Below the pieces are notes generated by a model. The model had not been told where the DNA came from. It saw only the letters and a list, made by a program, of their open reading frames with translations, and made no database searches. DNA of 43,842 bases from assembly GCA_903899965.1 (NCBI GenBank), contig CAIULB010000008.1, positions 1-43,842 on the forward strand, given 5' to 3'. Position numbers and translations under genes: made by a program. Source of the DNA: an uncultured Methylophilaceae bacterium. GTDB lineage: Bacteria; Pseudomonadota; Gammaproteobacteria; Burkholderiales; Methylophilaceae. Below are positions 1-9,657 of the stretch, piece by piece; position 1 is the first letter of the stretch; every line of letters begins with the position of its first letter.

Positions 1-2
1 AG

Positions 3-479
3 ACCGTATTCATCTATTTGGGTATTCCTTGTATTGCAGGTTTGATGACTAGATACACCATGCTCAAGTTTGTTTCAAAAGATTGGTATCAAAATACCTT
101 TGTGCCGAACATAGGCAAAATCACTTTGATTGCTTTGTTATTCACTATCGTTGTGATGTTTAGTTTAAAAGGAAAGCTGATACTTCAACTGCCGATGGAT
201 GTAGTGACAATCGCAGTTCCATTACTCATTTACTTTGTTGTGATGTTCTTAATAACATTTGTGATTACAACTAAGATGGGCGTTGACTACAAGCGCTGCT
301 GTACTCTTTCCTTCACAGCCGCGAGCAATAACTTCGAATTGGCTATTGCAGTAGCCATTGCTGTATTTGGAATTAACTCAGGGGCCGCATTTGCAGCGGT
401 TATCGGTCCACTAGTTGAAGTGCCGATTATGGTCGGATTAGTTTCTGTAGCCTTGTGGATTAAGAGTGAATACTTCTAA
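3..479 (+). CDS. Acr3-family arsenite efflux permease, C-terminal part (5' end outside window)
   Basis: This is the C-terminal part of an Acr3 (bile acid:sodium symporter superfamily) permease, which exports arsenite across the inner membrane. The reading frame is open from base 3 with no stop, so the true start lies upstream of the window. Visible hallmarks are the [12 protein letters not shown] segment, a run of four or five hydrophobic helices, and the conserved [24 protein letters not shown] block with GPLVEVP just after it, typical of the last helices of Acr3. The protein ends a few residues after the final helix, as usual for the family. A strong terminator follows directly. The family is clear; whether arsC and arsR accompany it cannot be seen here. 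Confidence 0.9.
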   Translation, partial: TVFIYLGIPCIAGLMTRYTMLKFVSKDWYQNTFVPNIGKITLIALLFTIVVMFSLKGKLILQLPMDVVTIAVPLLIYFVVMFLITFVITTKMGVDYKRCCTLSFTAASNNFELAIAVAIAVFGINSGAAFAAVIGPLVEVPIMVGLVSVALWIKSEYF

Positions 480-485
480 AAAAAC

Positions 486-523
486 ACGTAAAAAAAGCTA
501 GGCGAACCTAGCTTTTTTTACGT
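486..523. terminator. Bidirectional intrinsic terminator with perfect 17-bp stem
   Basis: Bases 486-502 and 507-523 are perfect reverse complements around a CGAA loop. The stem carries a run of seven A on the left and seven T on the right, so a U-tract is present whichever strand is transcribed. It begins 7 bases after the acr3 stop and lies 9 bases before the stop of the minus-strand small ORF, so it can end both convergent transcripts. Confidence 0.9.
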
Positions 524-531
524 CGAACAAA

Positions 532-630
532 TTAATTTTTTTCTAGCCACTTTGAGAACACGTAAAGAATTAAGCTCACCGCGAACACAATCCCAATTAA
601 TGTTGCAATTCCTTGCCATCCGAAAAACAT
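532..630 (-). CDS. Probable 32-residue single-span membrane protein, unknown function
   Basis: A 33-codon frame (ATG at 630, TAA at 532) encodes a short N-terminus MFFGWQG, one strongly hydrophobic segment (about residues 8-25, rich in I, L, V, A, F) and a charged amphipathic end, SKWLEKN. This is the usual plan of small inner-membrane proteins with a cytoplasmic tail. A GGGGG Shine-Dalgarno-like stretch lies 7 bases before the ATG. The stop falls just before the shared terminator at 486-523, so the unit looks like a complete small gene convergent to acr3. I do not recognise the family and no function is proposed. The alternative is a chance frame, but ribosome site, hydrophobic profile and terminator placement together argue against it. 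Confidence 0.55.
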   Translation of the reverse strand: MFFGWQGIATLIGIVFAVSLILYVFSKWLEKN

Positions 631-738
631 ATGATTGCCCCCAAGTATTTTGTTGTTATGAAAATTACGTACTTAATTGTGCCACAGATTTAATTAAAAT
701 TGATAGTAAGTCTACTTGATGAATTTATGATCTGGCGT

Positions 739-767
739 TTGGCATTCCACTCTGGCTAAGCTACAAT
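739..767 (+). promoter_or_regulatory. Sigma-70 type promoter for the miaB operon
   Basis: TTGGCA (739-744) and TACAAT (762-767) each match the sigma-70 consensus at 5 of 6 positions and are separated by exactly 17 bases. Transcription would start near 774, leaving a leader of about 100 bases before the preferred miaB ATG at 874. It is the only good promoter-like pair found ahead of this operon. Confidence 0.7.
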
Positions 768-873
768 TAGGACTTATCTTTCTGAGTTTTAAACCTATTT
801 TGCGAAGTTGCTCCTGCAGCCCATCATACAACACCCCGCCACGCGCTTTACAGCGCGCACTGCTTGCCTAAAC

Positions 874-2205
874 ATGACGCCCCCTAAGAAAGTCTTCATC
901 AAAACCTTTGGTTGTCAGATGAATGAATACGACTCGTCACGCATGGCGGACATGCTCTCCTCATCGGATGGCATGGTGGAAACGAATACGGCAGAAGATG
1001 CAGACGTCATTTTGCTTAACACCTGCTCAGTCCGCGAAAAAGCAGAAGACAAAGTGTTCAGTCACCTAGGCCGCTTTGTTGAGCTCAAAGAGAAAAATCC
1101 AAACTTAGTGATTGGCGTTGGTGGCTGCGTTGCCTCACAGGAAGGCGACAACATCATCAAACGTGCGCCCTACGTGGACATTGTCTTTGGTCCGCAGACC
1201 TTACACCGCCTGCCCGAGATGATTAAAAATAAGCAATCAAGCGGTGCATCACAAGTCGACATCAGCTTCCCCGAGATAGAAAAGTTTGACCATCTACCCC
1301 CTCCACGCGTTGAAGGCGCGAGTGCCTTCTTAAGCATCATGGAAGGCTGTAGCAAATACTGTACGTTCTGCGTGGTGCCTTACACCCGCGGCGAAGAGGT
1401 CTCTCGGCCATTCGAGGACATCCTGACCGAAGCAATTCAATTAGCGCAGCAAGGTGTAAAAGAAATCACCCTGCTTGGACAAAACGTTAATGCCTACCGC
1501 ACCGAGTATCAAGATGACACCGCTGACTTAGCGTTGCTGATTGAAACCATCGCGGAGATTCCACAAATCGAACGCATTCGATTTACGACCAGCCACCCGA
1601 ATGAAATGAGCGAGCAGTTAATTAACTGCTTCGCTAACGTCCCTAAACTGGCGACACAACTGCACTTGCCTGTGCAGGCTGGGAGCGACCGCATTTTGAT
1701 GGCGATGAAGCGCAACTACACCGCGCTACAATTCAAATCGATCATCCGTAAGCTGCGAGTTGCCAACCCAAATCTGACGTTCACATCTGATTTTATTATC
1801 GGCTTCCCAGGCGAGACCGAAGCTGACTTTGAGGCCACAGTAAAGCTCATGCAAGATGTAGGGTTTGATGCGAGTTTCAGCTTTTTGTATAGCCCACGCC
1901 CAGGCACGCCAGCCGCCTTCTTAAAAGACGACGTCAGTGAAGCCACTAAATTAGCGCGTCTAGATAAGCTACAAGCCATTAACGAAGCCCAAGCAAAAGC
2001 CATTTCCGAAGGCATGCTTGGCACTGAACAACGCGTGTTAATTGAAGGTGCATCTTGGAAAGATGCTTCCCTGCTTGCAGGAAAAACGGACAACAACCGC
2101 GTGGTGGATATTGAGGGCGACGCCAAACTAATCCACCAATTTGTGAATGTAATAATTACTGATGTTTCTAACCCACGCCGTTTAGTCGGCAAGATTGTTC
2201 AATAA
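874..2205 (+). CDS. miaB: MiaB, tRNA-2-methylthio-N6-isopentenyladenosine synthase
   Basis: MiaB is a radical-SAM methylthiotransferase that adds a methylthio group to i6A37 of tRNAs reading UNN codons. The 443-residue protein has the order N-terminal UPF0004 domain (cluster cysteines C14, C51, C85), radical-SAM core (C159, C163, C166 in GCSKYCTFC) and a C-terminal TRAM domain. The frame is open upstream to a TTG at 808, which would add 22 residues (LLQPIIQHP...) with no homology I recognise. I prefer ATG 874, giving [21 protein letters not shown], which matches the family N-terminus, although its ribosome site is weak. The stop overlaps the phoH start by one base (TAATG), so the two are coupled. 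Confidence 0.96.
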   Translation: MTPPKKVFIKTFGCQMNEYDSSRMADMLSSSDGMVETNTAEDADVILLNTCSVREKAEDKVFSHLGRFVELKEKNPNLVIGVGGCVASQEGDNIIKRAPYVDIVFGPQTLHRLPEMIKNKQSSGASQVDISFPEIEKFDHLPPPRVEGASAFLSIMEGCSKYCTFCVVPYTRGEEVSRPFEDILTEAIQLAQQGVKEITLLGQNVNAYRTEYQDDTADLALLIETIAEIPQIERIRFTTSHPNEMSEQLINCFANVPKLATQLHLPVQAGSDRILMAMKRNYTALQFKSIIRKLRVANPNLTFTSDFIIGFPGETEADFEATVKLMQDVGFDASFSFLYSPRPGTPAAFLKDDVSEATKLARLDKLQAINEAQAKAISEGMLGTEQRVLIEGASWKDASLLAGKTDNNRVVDIEGDAKLIHQFVNVIITDVSNPRRLVGKIVQ

Positions 2206-3185
2206 TGGAAATCACCTTACAGCCCGAAGATAACCACCGCCTCGCTAACCTGTGCGGGCCGCTTGATGAAAATCTTAAACAGATTGCATCAGCCTTAGAT
2301 ATTGAGATCGCACGCCGCGGCGCTCACTTCAAGCTCACCGGCGACAAAGATAATGCGCGCCTTGCGGCGCAGCTTTTGGAGAGCTTCTATGCACGCTCTA
2401 AACAGGCGATTGAGCTAGAAGATATTCAACTGGGTCTTGTTGAAGTGAACAAACTGAATCCAGACACCATCACCACCGCGGCGATGCCTGCCCTAATGAC
2501 ACGCCGCGCCGACTTGCATGGCCGTACACCTCGTCAAGTGAGCTACTTGCAGCAGGTCCAAGACTACGACATCACCTTCGGGATAGGCCCAGCGGGCACG
2601 GGTAAGACTTATCTCGCCGTGGCCTGTGCAGTGGATGCGCTCACGCGCGACAAGGTCAAGAGGATCGTCCTCGTCCGCCCTGCGGTTGAGGCGGGTGAAC
2701 GCTTAGGCTTCTTGCCTGGCGACCTGTCACAAAAGGTAGACCCGTACTTACGTCCCCTATACGATGCACTCTACGACTTGGGTGGCTATGACAGCGTGAA
2801 CAAAATGTTTGAACGCGGCGCCATTGAAATCGCGCCGCTCGCTTACATGCGCGGCAGAACGCTTAACCAAAGCTTTATTATTTTGGATGAGGCACAGAAC
2901 ACCACGCCCGAACAGATGAAGATGTTCTTAACCCGCATTGGCTTTGGCACCAAGGCGGTGATCACCGGCGACGTGACACAAATCGACCTGGGGCGCGGCC
3001 AAAAAAGTGGCTTGGTCGAGGCGCAGCAGGTGCTAAAAGACATCAAGGGCATCGCGTTCACCCACTTCCTATCCGAAGACGTGGTACGCCATCCTCTGGT
3101 GCAAAAAATCGTTAACGCCTACGAGAAGTATGATGCGACTAAACACGCACAACCACACGACCCGAAACATCACAAACATGAGTAA
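2205..3185 (+). CDS. ybeZ: PhoH-like ATPase (YbeZ)
   Basis: This is a PhoH-family P-loop ATPase, the partner of the YbeY endoribonuclease in RNA metabolism. The 326-residue protein has an N-terminal KH-like region (about 1-90), then a single PhoH domain with Walker A GPAGTGKT (128-135) and Walker B with the ILDEAQNT sequence. It ends in a histidine-rich tail (HAQPHDPKHHKHE). It starts one base inside the miaB stop and its own stop lies inside the first codons of ybeY, so translation of all three is probably coupled. The role of the His-rich tail is unknown; metal binding is only a guess. The family assignment is secure. Confidence 0.95.
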   Translation: MEITLQPEDNHRLANLCGPLDENLKQIASALDIEIARRGAHFKLTGDKDNARLAAQLLESFYARSKQAIELEDIQLGLVEVNKLNPDTITTAAMPALMTRRADLHGRTPRQVSYLQQVQDYDITFGIGPAGTGKTYLAVACAVDALTRDKVKRIVLVRPAVEAGERLGFLPGDLSQKVDPYLRPLYDALYDLGGYDSVNKMFERGAIEIAPLAYMRGRTLNQSFIILDEAQNTTPEQMKMFLTRIGFGTKAVITGDVTQIDLGRGQKSGLVEAQQVLKDIKGIAFTHFLSEDVVRHPLVQKIVNAYEKYDATKHAQPHDPKHHKHE

Positions 3186-3627
3186 ACAACCGTCGCTTTC
3201 TATGGAAGTGCAATACGCAAGCGAGCTCGCTGGCCTGCCAACGATCACGCAGTTCAAACGCTGGGCAAGGAATACCATCCGCGTCGACAGCGAGATCACC
3301 CTGCGGATTGTGGACGAGGACGAGGGCCGCGAACTCAACAAGGCCTACCGCCAAAAGGATTACGCGACCAATGTGCTGACCTTCCCATTGGCGGAAGAGC
3401 CATTCATCATGGCGGACATTGTGATTTGTGCGCCCGTGGTGGCAAAGGAAGCCAAGGAGCAAGGCAAGACCTTGGAAGCACACTTTGCGCATTTGACAGC
3501 GCACGGCGTTTTGCACGCCCATGGCTACGACCACGAGGTTGCAGCGCAGGCAGAGTTGATGGAAAGTGTAGAAACAGAAATCTTAACGAAACTAGGCTAT
3601 GCAGACCCTTATGCTGATAGCGAATAA
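3178..3627 (+). CDS. ybeY: YbeY, endoribonuclease / rRNA maturation factor
   Basis: YbeY is a zinc-dependent single-strand endoribonuclease used in 16S rRNA 3' maturation and ribosome quality control. The zinc motif H3xH5xH is intact: H109, H113 and H119 in HGVLHAHGYDH. The protein has 149 residues, the normal size. I chose ATG 3178, which overlaps the phoH stop by 8 bases (ATGAGTAA), over an in-frame ATG at 3130, because the extra N-terminal 16 residues (MMRLNTHNHTT...) are just the phoH tail read in another frame. Position after phoH and before corC is the conserved proteobacterial order. Confidence 0.95.
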   Translation: MSKQPSLSMEVQYASELAGLPTITQFKRWARNTIRVDSEITLRIVDEDEGRELNKAYRQKDYATNVLTFPLAEEPFIMADIVICAPVVAKEAKEQGKTLEAHFAHLTAHGVLHAHGYDHEVAAQAELMESVETEILTKLGYADPYADSE

Positions 3628-3662
3628 TCTTTCATACTTAATGGAAAACGAGAGCAAATATC

Positions 3663-4502
3663 ATGGCTGAAGCAGAAAAACCAAACTGGCTGGAGCGACT
3701 AAGTCATTTCTTACTGCGCGAACCGGATGACCGCGAACAACTTGTCGAGCTACTGCACGCGTCCTTTGAAAAAAGCCTGCTAGATGCGGATGCGCTCGCC
3801 ATGATTGAGGGCGTGCTCCAAGTTTCAGAGACGCAAGTGCGCGACGTGATGATCCCTCGTTCGCAAATGGACGTGATCGATATCACCCAAACGCCTGAGG
3901 AGTTCATCCCGTTTGTGATTGAAACGGCTCACTCTCGCTTCCCCGTAATCGACGATGATAAGAACGACATCATCGGCATTCTGTTAGCAAAAGACTTACT
4001 GCGTTACTACGCGGGCGAAGACTTTGATGTGCGTGACATGCTACGTCCAGCCGTGTTTATTCCAGAGTCAAAACGCCTTAATGTCTTACTGAAAGAATTT
4101 AGAAGTAACCGCAACCACATTGCGATTGTGGTGGATGAGTACGGCGGCGTGGCCGGCATGATTACGATTGAGGACGTGCTTGAGCAGATCGTGGGCGACA
4201 TCGAAGATGAGTACGATTTTGATGAAACGGAAGACAACATCATCCGCGATACGCAGGGCAAATACCGCGTGAAGGCGCTCACTGAAATCGCTGACTTTAA
4301 CGAGGTGCTGGGCACAGAGTTTAGCGATGAGGAGTTCTCTACCATCGGCGGTTTGGTCGTGAGCCAGTTCGGCCACCTCCCAAAACGTGGCGAGAGCATC
4401 ACCTTCAACAACCTCAAATTTACTACGCTCAGAGCGGACAGCAGACGCTTGCACTCCGTACTAATTGAAGAGATTAAAGCCGCAGAAGAAGTGAGTGAGT
4501 AA
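3663..4502 (+). CDS. corC: CorC/HlyC-family CBS-domain protein
   Basis: This is a 279-residue soluble member of the CorC/HlyC family, associated in enterobacteria with magnesium and cobalt efflux together with CorA. Domains run in the order: acidic N-terminal lead, two CBS domains (about residues 65-190, beginning RDVMIPRSQMDVI, with DEYGGVAGMITIEDVLEQIVGDIEDEYD at the end of the pair), then the C-terminal CorC_HlyC domain (about 200-275). It lacks the DUF21 membrane part of the longer relatives. It lies 35 bases after ybeY in the same operon. A purine-rich stretch (ggaaaacgagag) precedes the ATG. The family is certain; the transport role rests on homology. Confidence 0.92.
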   Translation: MAEAEKPNWLERLSHFLLREPDDREQLVELLHASFEKSLLDADALAMIEGVLQVSETQVRDVMIPRSQMDVIDITQTPEEFIPFVIETAHSRFPVIDDDKNDIIGILLAKDLLRYYAGEDFDVRDMLRPAVFIPESKRLNVLLKEFRSNRNHIAIVVDEYGGVAGMITIEDVLEQIVGDIEDEYDFDETEDNIIRDTQGKYRVKALTEIADFNEVLGTEFSDEEFSTIGGLVVSQFGHLPKRGESITFNNLKFTTLRADSRRLHSVLIEEIKAAEEVSE

Positions 4503-4566
4503 ATCGACGATCGGAACTTATTCTTAATCTTAAGCTCCTAACAATACATTTGGATTGGAGCGCGCG

Positions 4567-4941
4567 ATGAAATTAGTCACATTTGCATTACTGTTAAGTC
4601 TCTCAGGCCTTGCATTTGCTGAGGCTCAAGTTGCAGCCCCTGCATCCGATATCCCGACCAATGAAAAGGACTTCATTGCCAGCATCAATGGCTTTGAGAA
4701 AGCAAAAATCATTGAACAGTTCGGCGAACCAAGCAATGTCGAGGATATTGCAACGGCCTCTGGCAAGCCGGTCGCCTCAATTTGGCAGTACCACTACTTA
4801 AATACCGATGAAAAAGGCGAGTACTACCAGACCACGGAACTAGATTTCATCAACGACAAGGTGGTGATGGTGGTCTTTATGAACAACGACGGCAGTGAAA
4901 TTCCTGGTGATGCTGTCAAAACAACACCACTCAAAAAATAA
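4567..4941 (+). CDS. Secreted protein of unknown function, BamE/SmpA-like pattern
   Basis: A 124-residue protein with a clear signal peptide: MKLVTFALLLSLSGLAFA, probably cut before EAQ. I placed the start at ATG 4567 because TTGGAG sits 6 bases upstream; a TTG frame start at 4555 would include that ribosome site. The mature part contains GFEKAKIIEQFGEPS and a strand-rich stretch ending LDFINDKVVMVVFMNNDG. That recalls the BamE/SmpA-OmlA fold, in which a helix with a xxxFGxP turn precedes a sheet holding a WxY motif (here WQYHY). It has no lipobox cysteine, so it would be soluble in the periplasm rather than a lipoprotein. It sits between corC and lnt and is followed by a terminator. Function unknown. 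Confidence 0.7.
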   Translation: MKLVTFALLLSLSGLAFAEAQVAAPASDIPTNEKDFIASINGFEKAKIIEQFGEPSNVEDIATASGKPVASIWQYHYLNTDEKGEYYQTTELDFINDKVVMVVFMNNDGSEIPGDAVKTTPLKK

Positions 4942-4959
4942 TCTTACAAGCAAACCCAG

Positions 4960-4986
4960 AAGCGACTTTTAAGTCGCTTTTTTTTA
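4960..4986 (+). terminator. Intrinsic terminator after the secreted protein gene
   Basis: AAGCGAC (4960-4966) and GTCGCTT (4973-4979) pair around a TTTTAA loop and are followed by a T-run through about 4985. It lies 18 bases after the stop and would separate the miaB-corC unit from lnt. Confidence 0.8.
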
Positions 4987-5050
4987 TTTCTACAATCCAA
5001 ATATCAGTACGATTCACTATACTGTTGGACATTGTCTAGTGGATTACAAA

Positions 5051-6532
5051 ATGTCCTGGTTAAAAAAACACCCACAACTTACTAGCCTCCTACTGGGCGC
5101 GTTATGTGTATTTGGCTTTGCGCCATTCTATGTGTTTATCCTGCCCATCCTTAGCATCGCTGGCTTATTCTATTTATGGGAGCTCACCAGCTCACCTAAA
5201 CAAGCTGCGAAGCTAGGATTTCTTTTTGGCTTGGGATTTTTTATTGCCGGTATTTATTGGATATACATCAGCCTCCACGATATCGGCGGCATGCCATTTT
5301 GGATGGCGGGCTTGGCAACCTTTCTCTTGTGCGCATTCTTGGCGCTATTCCCAGCATGCGTTGGCTACCTAGCAAAACGCTCTGCCCACCTACTCCCTAG
5401 CGCAGCCATTCTTTGGGTACTGAGCGAGTGGGTGCGGGATTGGATTTTCACTGGCTTCCCTTGGCTGGCGGTTGGCTACTCGCAGGCGCCATTTAGCCCG
5501 CTTGCTGGCTTCGCCCCGATATTTGGCGCGTTTGGTGTAGGACTCACCGTCACCGTTAGCGCGAGCCTACTGGTTTTCATCGCACAACAGAAACAGCGCC
5601 GCTCGGTCATTGTTGGGCTACTGGCCATCTGGATTGTTGGCGGGGCATTTAGCCTAATCAATTGGACCTCGCCTGTTGGTAACCCCACGAAAGTTGCCTT
5701 AATCCAGGGTAACGTCGCGCAAGAGATGAAATGGGATGAGTCGATTGCCATCCAAACCGTGAATCAGTACCTGGGCATGGCCAAGCAAGCGCAGGCTGAA
5801 TTGGTCATCCTTCCAGAAACAGCTTTGCCAATTGCTATCGATTTGGCACAAAAAGACATGGCGCAGGATCAGGTGCTGGCGCCATTCAAAACCATCGCCA
5901 CAGAAGACCACAAGGCCATTTTGGTTGGTGCAGTGTCACAAAAAGAAGAGGCTTACTTCAACACCATGCTCGGCATCTCAAGCCTTGACCCCGTTCAGGT
6001 CTATGACAAATCCCACCTGGTGCCGTTTGGCGAATTCATTCCGCTTAAGTCGGTTTTCGGCTGGATTTATCGCGATTGGCTCAATATGCCGCTCAGCGAT
6101 TTAAGCCGAGGAAGTTACGAACAAAAGCCGATGCTCATGGCGGGACAAAAAATCGCGGTGAACATCTGCTACGAAGACGTGTTTGGCGAGGAGATCATTC
6201 GGCAACTGCCTGAAGCAACCTTACTCGTAAATGCCAGCAACGACGCTTGGTACGGCCGCTCAAATGCCGCCGAGCAACACTTACAGTTCTCTCAGATGCG
6301 CGCCCTAGAGACAGGCCGCATGGTGCTTCGCGCCACCAACACTGGTGCGACAGCCATTATCAGCAACAAAGGCGATGTACTTGCCACCGTGCCGCAATTC
6401 ACTACCGTCATCTTAAACGGGACTGTCCAAGGTTACACAGGCAGCACGCCATACATCCGCTGGGGGAATTGGGCGATTATCAGTCTATTATTCATCGCGT
6501 TAATTCTTTTATGGGGGCGCAAAAAGAAGTAA
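5051..6532 (+). CDS. lnt: Lnt, apolipoprotein N-acyltransferase
   Basis: Lnt adds the third acyl chain to the N-terminal cysteine of lipoproteins at the periplasmic face of the inner membrane. The 493-residue protein has about six N-terminal membrane helices (residues 10-200), a carbon-nitrogen hydrolase domain (about 213-460) and one C-terminal helix. The catalytic triad is present: E256 (LPETALP), K320 ([12 protein letters not shown]) and C373 ([11 protein letters not shown]). A GTG at 5039 is in frame four codons earlier, but I prefer ATG 5051 because GTGGA lies about 7-8 bases before it. The corC-lnt neighbourhood is conserved, here interrupted by one small secreted-protein gene and a terminator. 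Confidence 0.95.
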   Translation: MSWLKKHPQLTSLLLGALCVFGFAPFYVFILPILSIAGLFYLWELTSSPKQAAKLGFLFGLGFFIAGIYWIYISLHDIGGMPFWMAGLATFLLCAFLALFPACVGYLAKRSAHLLPSAAILWVLSEWVRDWIFTGFPWLAVGYSQAPFSPLAGFAPIFGAFGVGLTVTVSASLLVFIAQQKQRRSVIVGLLAIWIVGGAFSLINWTSPVGNPTKVALIQGNVAQEMKWDESIAIQTVNQYLGMAKQAQAELVILPETALPIAIDLAQKDMAQDQVLAPFKTIATEDHKAILVGAVSQKEEAYFNTMLGISSLDPVQVYDKSHLVPFGEFIPLKSVFGWIYRDWLNMPLSDLSRGSYEQKPMLMAGQKIAVNICYEDVFGEEIIRQLPEATLLVNASNDAWYGRSNAAEQHLQFSQMRALETGRMVLRATNTGATAIISNKGDVLATVPQFTTVILNGTVQGYTGSTPYIRWGNWAIISLLFIALILLWGRKKK

Positions 6533-6593
6533 AATCGCGAGTTACCACTTACGTCGCAAAGTTGCGGCTTTAATAACACCAAGAAAACAAATC

Positions 6594-7553
6594 ATGCTGA
6601 CGTTTCAACAGATTATTTTAAACCTGCAAAACTACTGGGATAAGCAAGGCTGTACGCTGATGCAACCCTACGACATGGAAGTCGGTGCAGGCACCTCTCA
6701 CACCGCCACGTTCTTACGCGCACTTGGCCCAGAGCCATGGAAAGCCGCTTACGTGCAACCAAGCCGCCGCCCTAAAGATGGTCGCTACGGTCAAAACCCA
6801 AACCGCTTACAGCACTACTACCAATTCCAGGTGGTGCTAAAACCAGCACCAGCGAATATTCTTGAGCTCTACCTTGGCTCACTTGAGTCACTCGGTTTCG
6901 ACCTCAAACAAAATGACATCCGATTTGTAGAGGATGACTGGGAGAACCCAACACTAGGCGCATGGGGCTTGGGCTGGGAAGTTTGGCTAAATGGGATGGA
7001 AGTTACCCAATTCACCTACTTCCAACAAGTTGGCGGCATCAACTGCAAACCGATTACGGGTGAAATTACTTACGGTTTAGAGCGCTTAGCGATGTACCTC
7101 CAAGGCGTGGATAACGTGTACGACCTCGTGTACTCAAAAGGCGTCAACGGCTCTGCTGATGTGAAGTACGGCGATGTATTCCATCAAAATGAAGTTGAGC
7201 AATCGACCTACAACTTTGAGCACAGCGATGTGGATTTCTTGCTCACCGCATTTAATGCACACGAGAAACAAGCGCAGCACCTCACTGAAAACAAGCTCGC
7301 CTTGCCTGCTTATGAGCAGGTGCTAAAGGCGGCACACACTTTCAACTTGCTCGATGCGCGTGGCGCAATTTCCGTGACTGAGCGTGCCGCGTACATTGGC
7401 CGCATCCGCAACTTGGCTCGTGCGGTCGCCGCCGGCTATTTAGATAGCCGCGCCCGCCTCGGCTTCCCGATGGCGCCAAAAGCATGGGCCGATGAGGTCT
7501 TGGAAAAAATTGAACTAGAGAAGCAAGCACAAAATAAAAAGGCAGCAGCATGA
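6594..7553 (+). CDS. glyQ: GlyQ, glycyl-tRNA synthetase alpha chain
   Basis: GlyQ is the catalytic alpha chain of the bacterial alpha2beta2 glycyl-tRNA synthetase and activates glycine with ATP. The 319-residue sequence opens [20 protein letters not shown] and contains the class II core motifs, including [15 protein letters not shown] and the glycine-pocket region around [15 protein letters not shown] low-complexity Lys/Ala tail ends the protein. It overlaps glyS by four bases (ATGA), the usual coupled arrangement that keeps subunits stoichiometric. The 61-base gap after lnt shows no T-box and no clear promoter. Confidence 0.97.
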   Translation: MLTFQQIILNLQNYWDKQGCTLMQPYDMEVGAGTSHTATFLRALGPEPWKAAYVQPSRRPKDGRYGQNPNRLQHYYQFQVVLKPAPANILELYLGSLESLGFDLKQNDIRFVEDDWENPTLGAWGLGWEVWLNGMEVTQFTYFQQVGGINCKPITGEITYGLERLAMYLQGVDNVYDLVYSKGVNGSADVKYGDVFHQNEVEQSTYNFEHSDVDFLLTAFNAHEKQAQHLTENKLALPAYEQVLKAAHTFNLLDARGAISVTERAAYIGRIRNLARAVAAGYLDSRARLGFPMAPKAWADEVLEKIELEKQAQNKKAAA

Positions 7554-9655
7554 GCAGCAACAATCTATTAGTCGAACTATTTGTCGAAGAGCTACCGCCT
7601 AAAGTGCTCAAGAAACTAGGCGAGTCTTTCGCTGGCTCAGTGCTGGAAAGCCTAAAGTCACAGGCCTTAACAGCAGAAACTAGCGTGGCAACAGCCTACG
7701 CCTCACCTCGCCGTTTAGCCGTTCATATCACTGCAGTATCTTCGCAAGCCGAAGACAAAGCGGTTTCACAAAAATTGATGCCAGTGACTGTTGGCCTGGA
7801 TGCCAATGGCAACGCAACCCCTGCACTAGTCAAAAAACTGAACGCGCTGGGTGCTGACGAGTCCGCTGTCGCCAACCTCAAGCGCGAGAACGACGGCAAG
7901 GCAGACATCCTGTTTTACGACGCGCTGGTTAAGGGTGCTTCACTTGCTGAGGCGCTACAGAAGGCGGTCGAAGAGGGGTTGAGCAAGCTACCGATCCCTA
8001 AAGTCATGACCTACCAACTAAGCGACGGCTGGGAGAGCGTCAACTTTGTGCGCCCTGCACATAGCCTAGTGGCTTTGCATGGCAACACAGTGGTACCTGT
8101 CAGCGTGCTTGGCTTGCAGTCTGGCAACAGCACGCAAGGCCACCGCTTTGAGGCAAGCGTTTCGCCCGTGGTGATTAAGGATGCCGACAGCTATGAAGCG
8201 CAGATGCAAAACGAAGGCGCGGTTATCCCTAGCTTTGACGCACGCCGCGCTGAAATTGTTAGCCAATTAACGGCAGCAGCGAAAAAACAAAACCTCAAAC
8301 CGATCGAAGATGATGCGTTGCTTGACGAGGTGACGGCATTAGTTGAGCGTCCGAACGTGTTGCTCGGACAATTCGAAACCGAGTTCTTGGAAGTGCCGCA
8401 AGAGTGTTTGATTTTGACCATGAAGGCGAATCAAAAATACTTCCCGTTGCTAGACGCTAACGAAAAACTCACCAACAAATTCTTAATCGTTTCTAACATC
8501 AGTCCAGCAGACCCATTCAAGGTCGTCGATGGTAACGAGCGTGTGGTTAGACCGCGCCTGGCAGATGCCAAATTCTTCTTCGACCAAGACCGAAAAAAGA
8601 CCTTGGCGTCACGCATCAGCGGCTTAGAAAAAGTGGTCTATCACAACAAGCTAGGCACGCAAGCCGAGCGCTCAAAACGCGTGAGCGATTTAGCCAAAGC
8701 GATTGCCGCTAAGATTGGTGATGCCAACCTAGCGTCTAAAGCAGAGCAAGCTGCGCAGCTCTCAAAGGTCGACTTGCTGACCGACATGGTGGGCGAGTTT
8801 CCAGAGCTGCAAGGCATCATGGGCCGCTATTACGCGCAACATGAGAAGCTGGATAACGACATCGCTTTTGCGATTGAGGATCACTACAAGCCACGTTTTG
8901 CAGGTGATGAGTTACCACGTAACCAAGTGGGTGTTGCGGTAGCGCTTGCAGATAAATTAGAAACACTCGTTGGCTTATTTAGCATTGGCGAAAAACCAAC
9001 TGGTGATAAAGATCCATTCGCACTGCGTCGTCAGGCACTGGGCATTATCCGTATGCTGATCGAATGCAAACTCAACATCTCATTTGAGACGATGATCGAC
9101 CTAGCGCTCCAGCAATTCAAGGTGGAAGACAAGGCAGGCGTCTTAGCTTCAATAACGGAGTTCTGCTTTGACCGTCTCAGCGTGAACTTGCGTGAGCAAG
9201 GCGCAAGCGCCCAAGAGGTGGATGCCGTGTTAGCGCTGAACCCAAGCTTGCTGAGCGAGATTCCAAAACGCCTAGAAGCGGTTCGTGCGTTCTCAAGCCT
9301 AGACGAAGCCCCTGCACTTGCTGCTGCTAACAAACGTGTTGGCAACATCTTGAAGAAAATCGAAGGTAACGTTGAAGCTAAAATCAACGACGCCTTACTG
9401 CAAGAGCCTGCTGAGAAGGCCTTAGCAATCACGCTCGCTAAAATCAAACCAGAAGCTGACGCGCTATTTGAGCGCGGCGACTACACCAACTCACTCAAGG
9501 CATTGGCAGCGCTGAAGGCGCCTGTGGATGACTTCTTTGACAACGTGATGGTGAACGCTGATGACCCTGCGCTTAAGGCCAACCGCCAAGGCTTGCTAGC
9601 AACACTGCATCAGGCCATGAACCGCGTGGCTGACCTATCTAAGCTGGCGGCATAA
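7550..9655 (+). CDS. glyS: GlyS, glycyl-tRNA synthetase beta chain
   Basis: GlyS is the tRNA-recognising beta chain of the tetrameric glycyl-tRNA synthetase. At 701 residues it has the normal length, with the family N-terminus [16 protein letters not shown], the HD-like central region ([32 protein letters not shown]) and a C-terminal anticodon-binding segment. The ATG overlaps the glyQ stop. The gene ends two bases before gmhB, so glyQ, glyS, gmhB and plsC probably form one message. Confidence 0.97.
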   Translation: MSSNNLLVELFVEELPPKVLKKLGESFAGSVLESLKSQALTAETSVATAYASPRRLAVHITAVSSQAEDKAVSQKLMPVTVGLDANGNATPALVKKLNALGADESAVANLKRENDGKADILFYDALVKGASLAEALQKAVEEGLSKLPIPKVMTYQLSDGWESVNFVRPAHSLVALHGNTVVPVSVLGLQSGNSTQGHRFEASVSPVVIKDADSYEAQMQNEGAVIPSFDARRAEIVSQLTAAAKKQNLKPIEDDALLDEVTALVERPNVLLGQFETEFLEVPQECLILTMKANQKYFPLLDANEKLTNKFLIVSNISPADPFKVVDGNERVVRPRLADAKFFFDQDRKKTLASRISGLEKVVYHNKLGTQAERSKRVSDLAKAIAAKIGDANLASKAEQAAQLSKVDLLTDMVGEFPELQGIMGRYYAQHEKLDNDIAFAIEDHYKPRFAGDELPRNQVGVAVALADKLETLVGLFSIGEKPTGDKDPFALRRQALGIIRMLIECKLNISFETMIDLALQQFKVEDKAGVLASITEFCFDRLSVNLREQGASAQEVDAVLALNPSLLSEIPKRLEAVRAFSSLDEAPALAAANKRVGNILKKIEGNVEAKINDALLQEPAEKALAITLAKIKPEADALFERGDYTNSLKALAALKAPVDDFFDNVMVNADDPALKANRQGLLATLHQAMNRVADLSKLAA

Positions 9656-9657
9656 GC

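Noticed and set aside
1716-2192. 158-codon open frame antisense to miaB
   Set aside because: It lies entirely within miaB in the opposite strand, has no recognisable domain or ribosome site, and reads like the Ser-rich shadow of a coding strand. The same applies to the other long antisense frames inside ccoI, lysC, alaS and corC.
3130-3177. Upstream ATG as the ybeY start
   Set aside because: It adds a His/Asn/Thr-rich stretch that is merely the phoH tail in another frame; ATG 3178 matches the family N-terminus.
6533-6593. T-box or riboswitch before glyQ
   Set aside because: Only 61 bases with a 5-bp hairpin; no T-box sequence, specifier loop or terminator.
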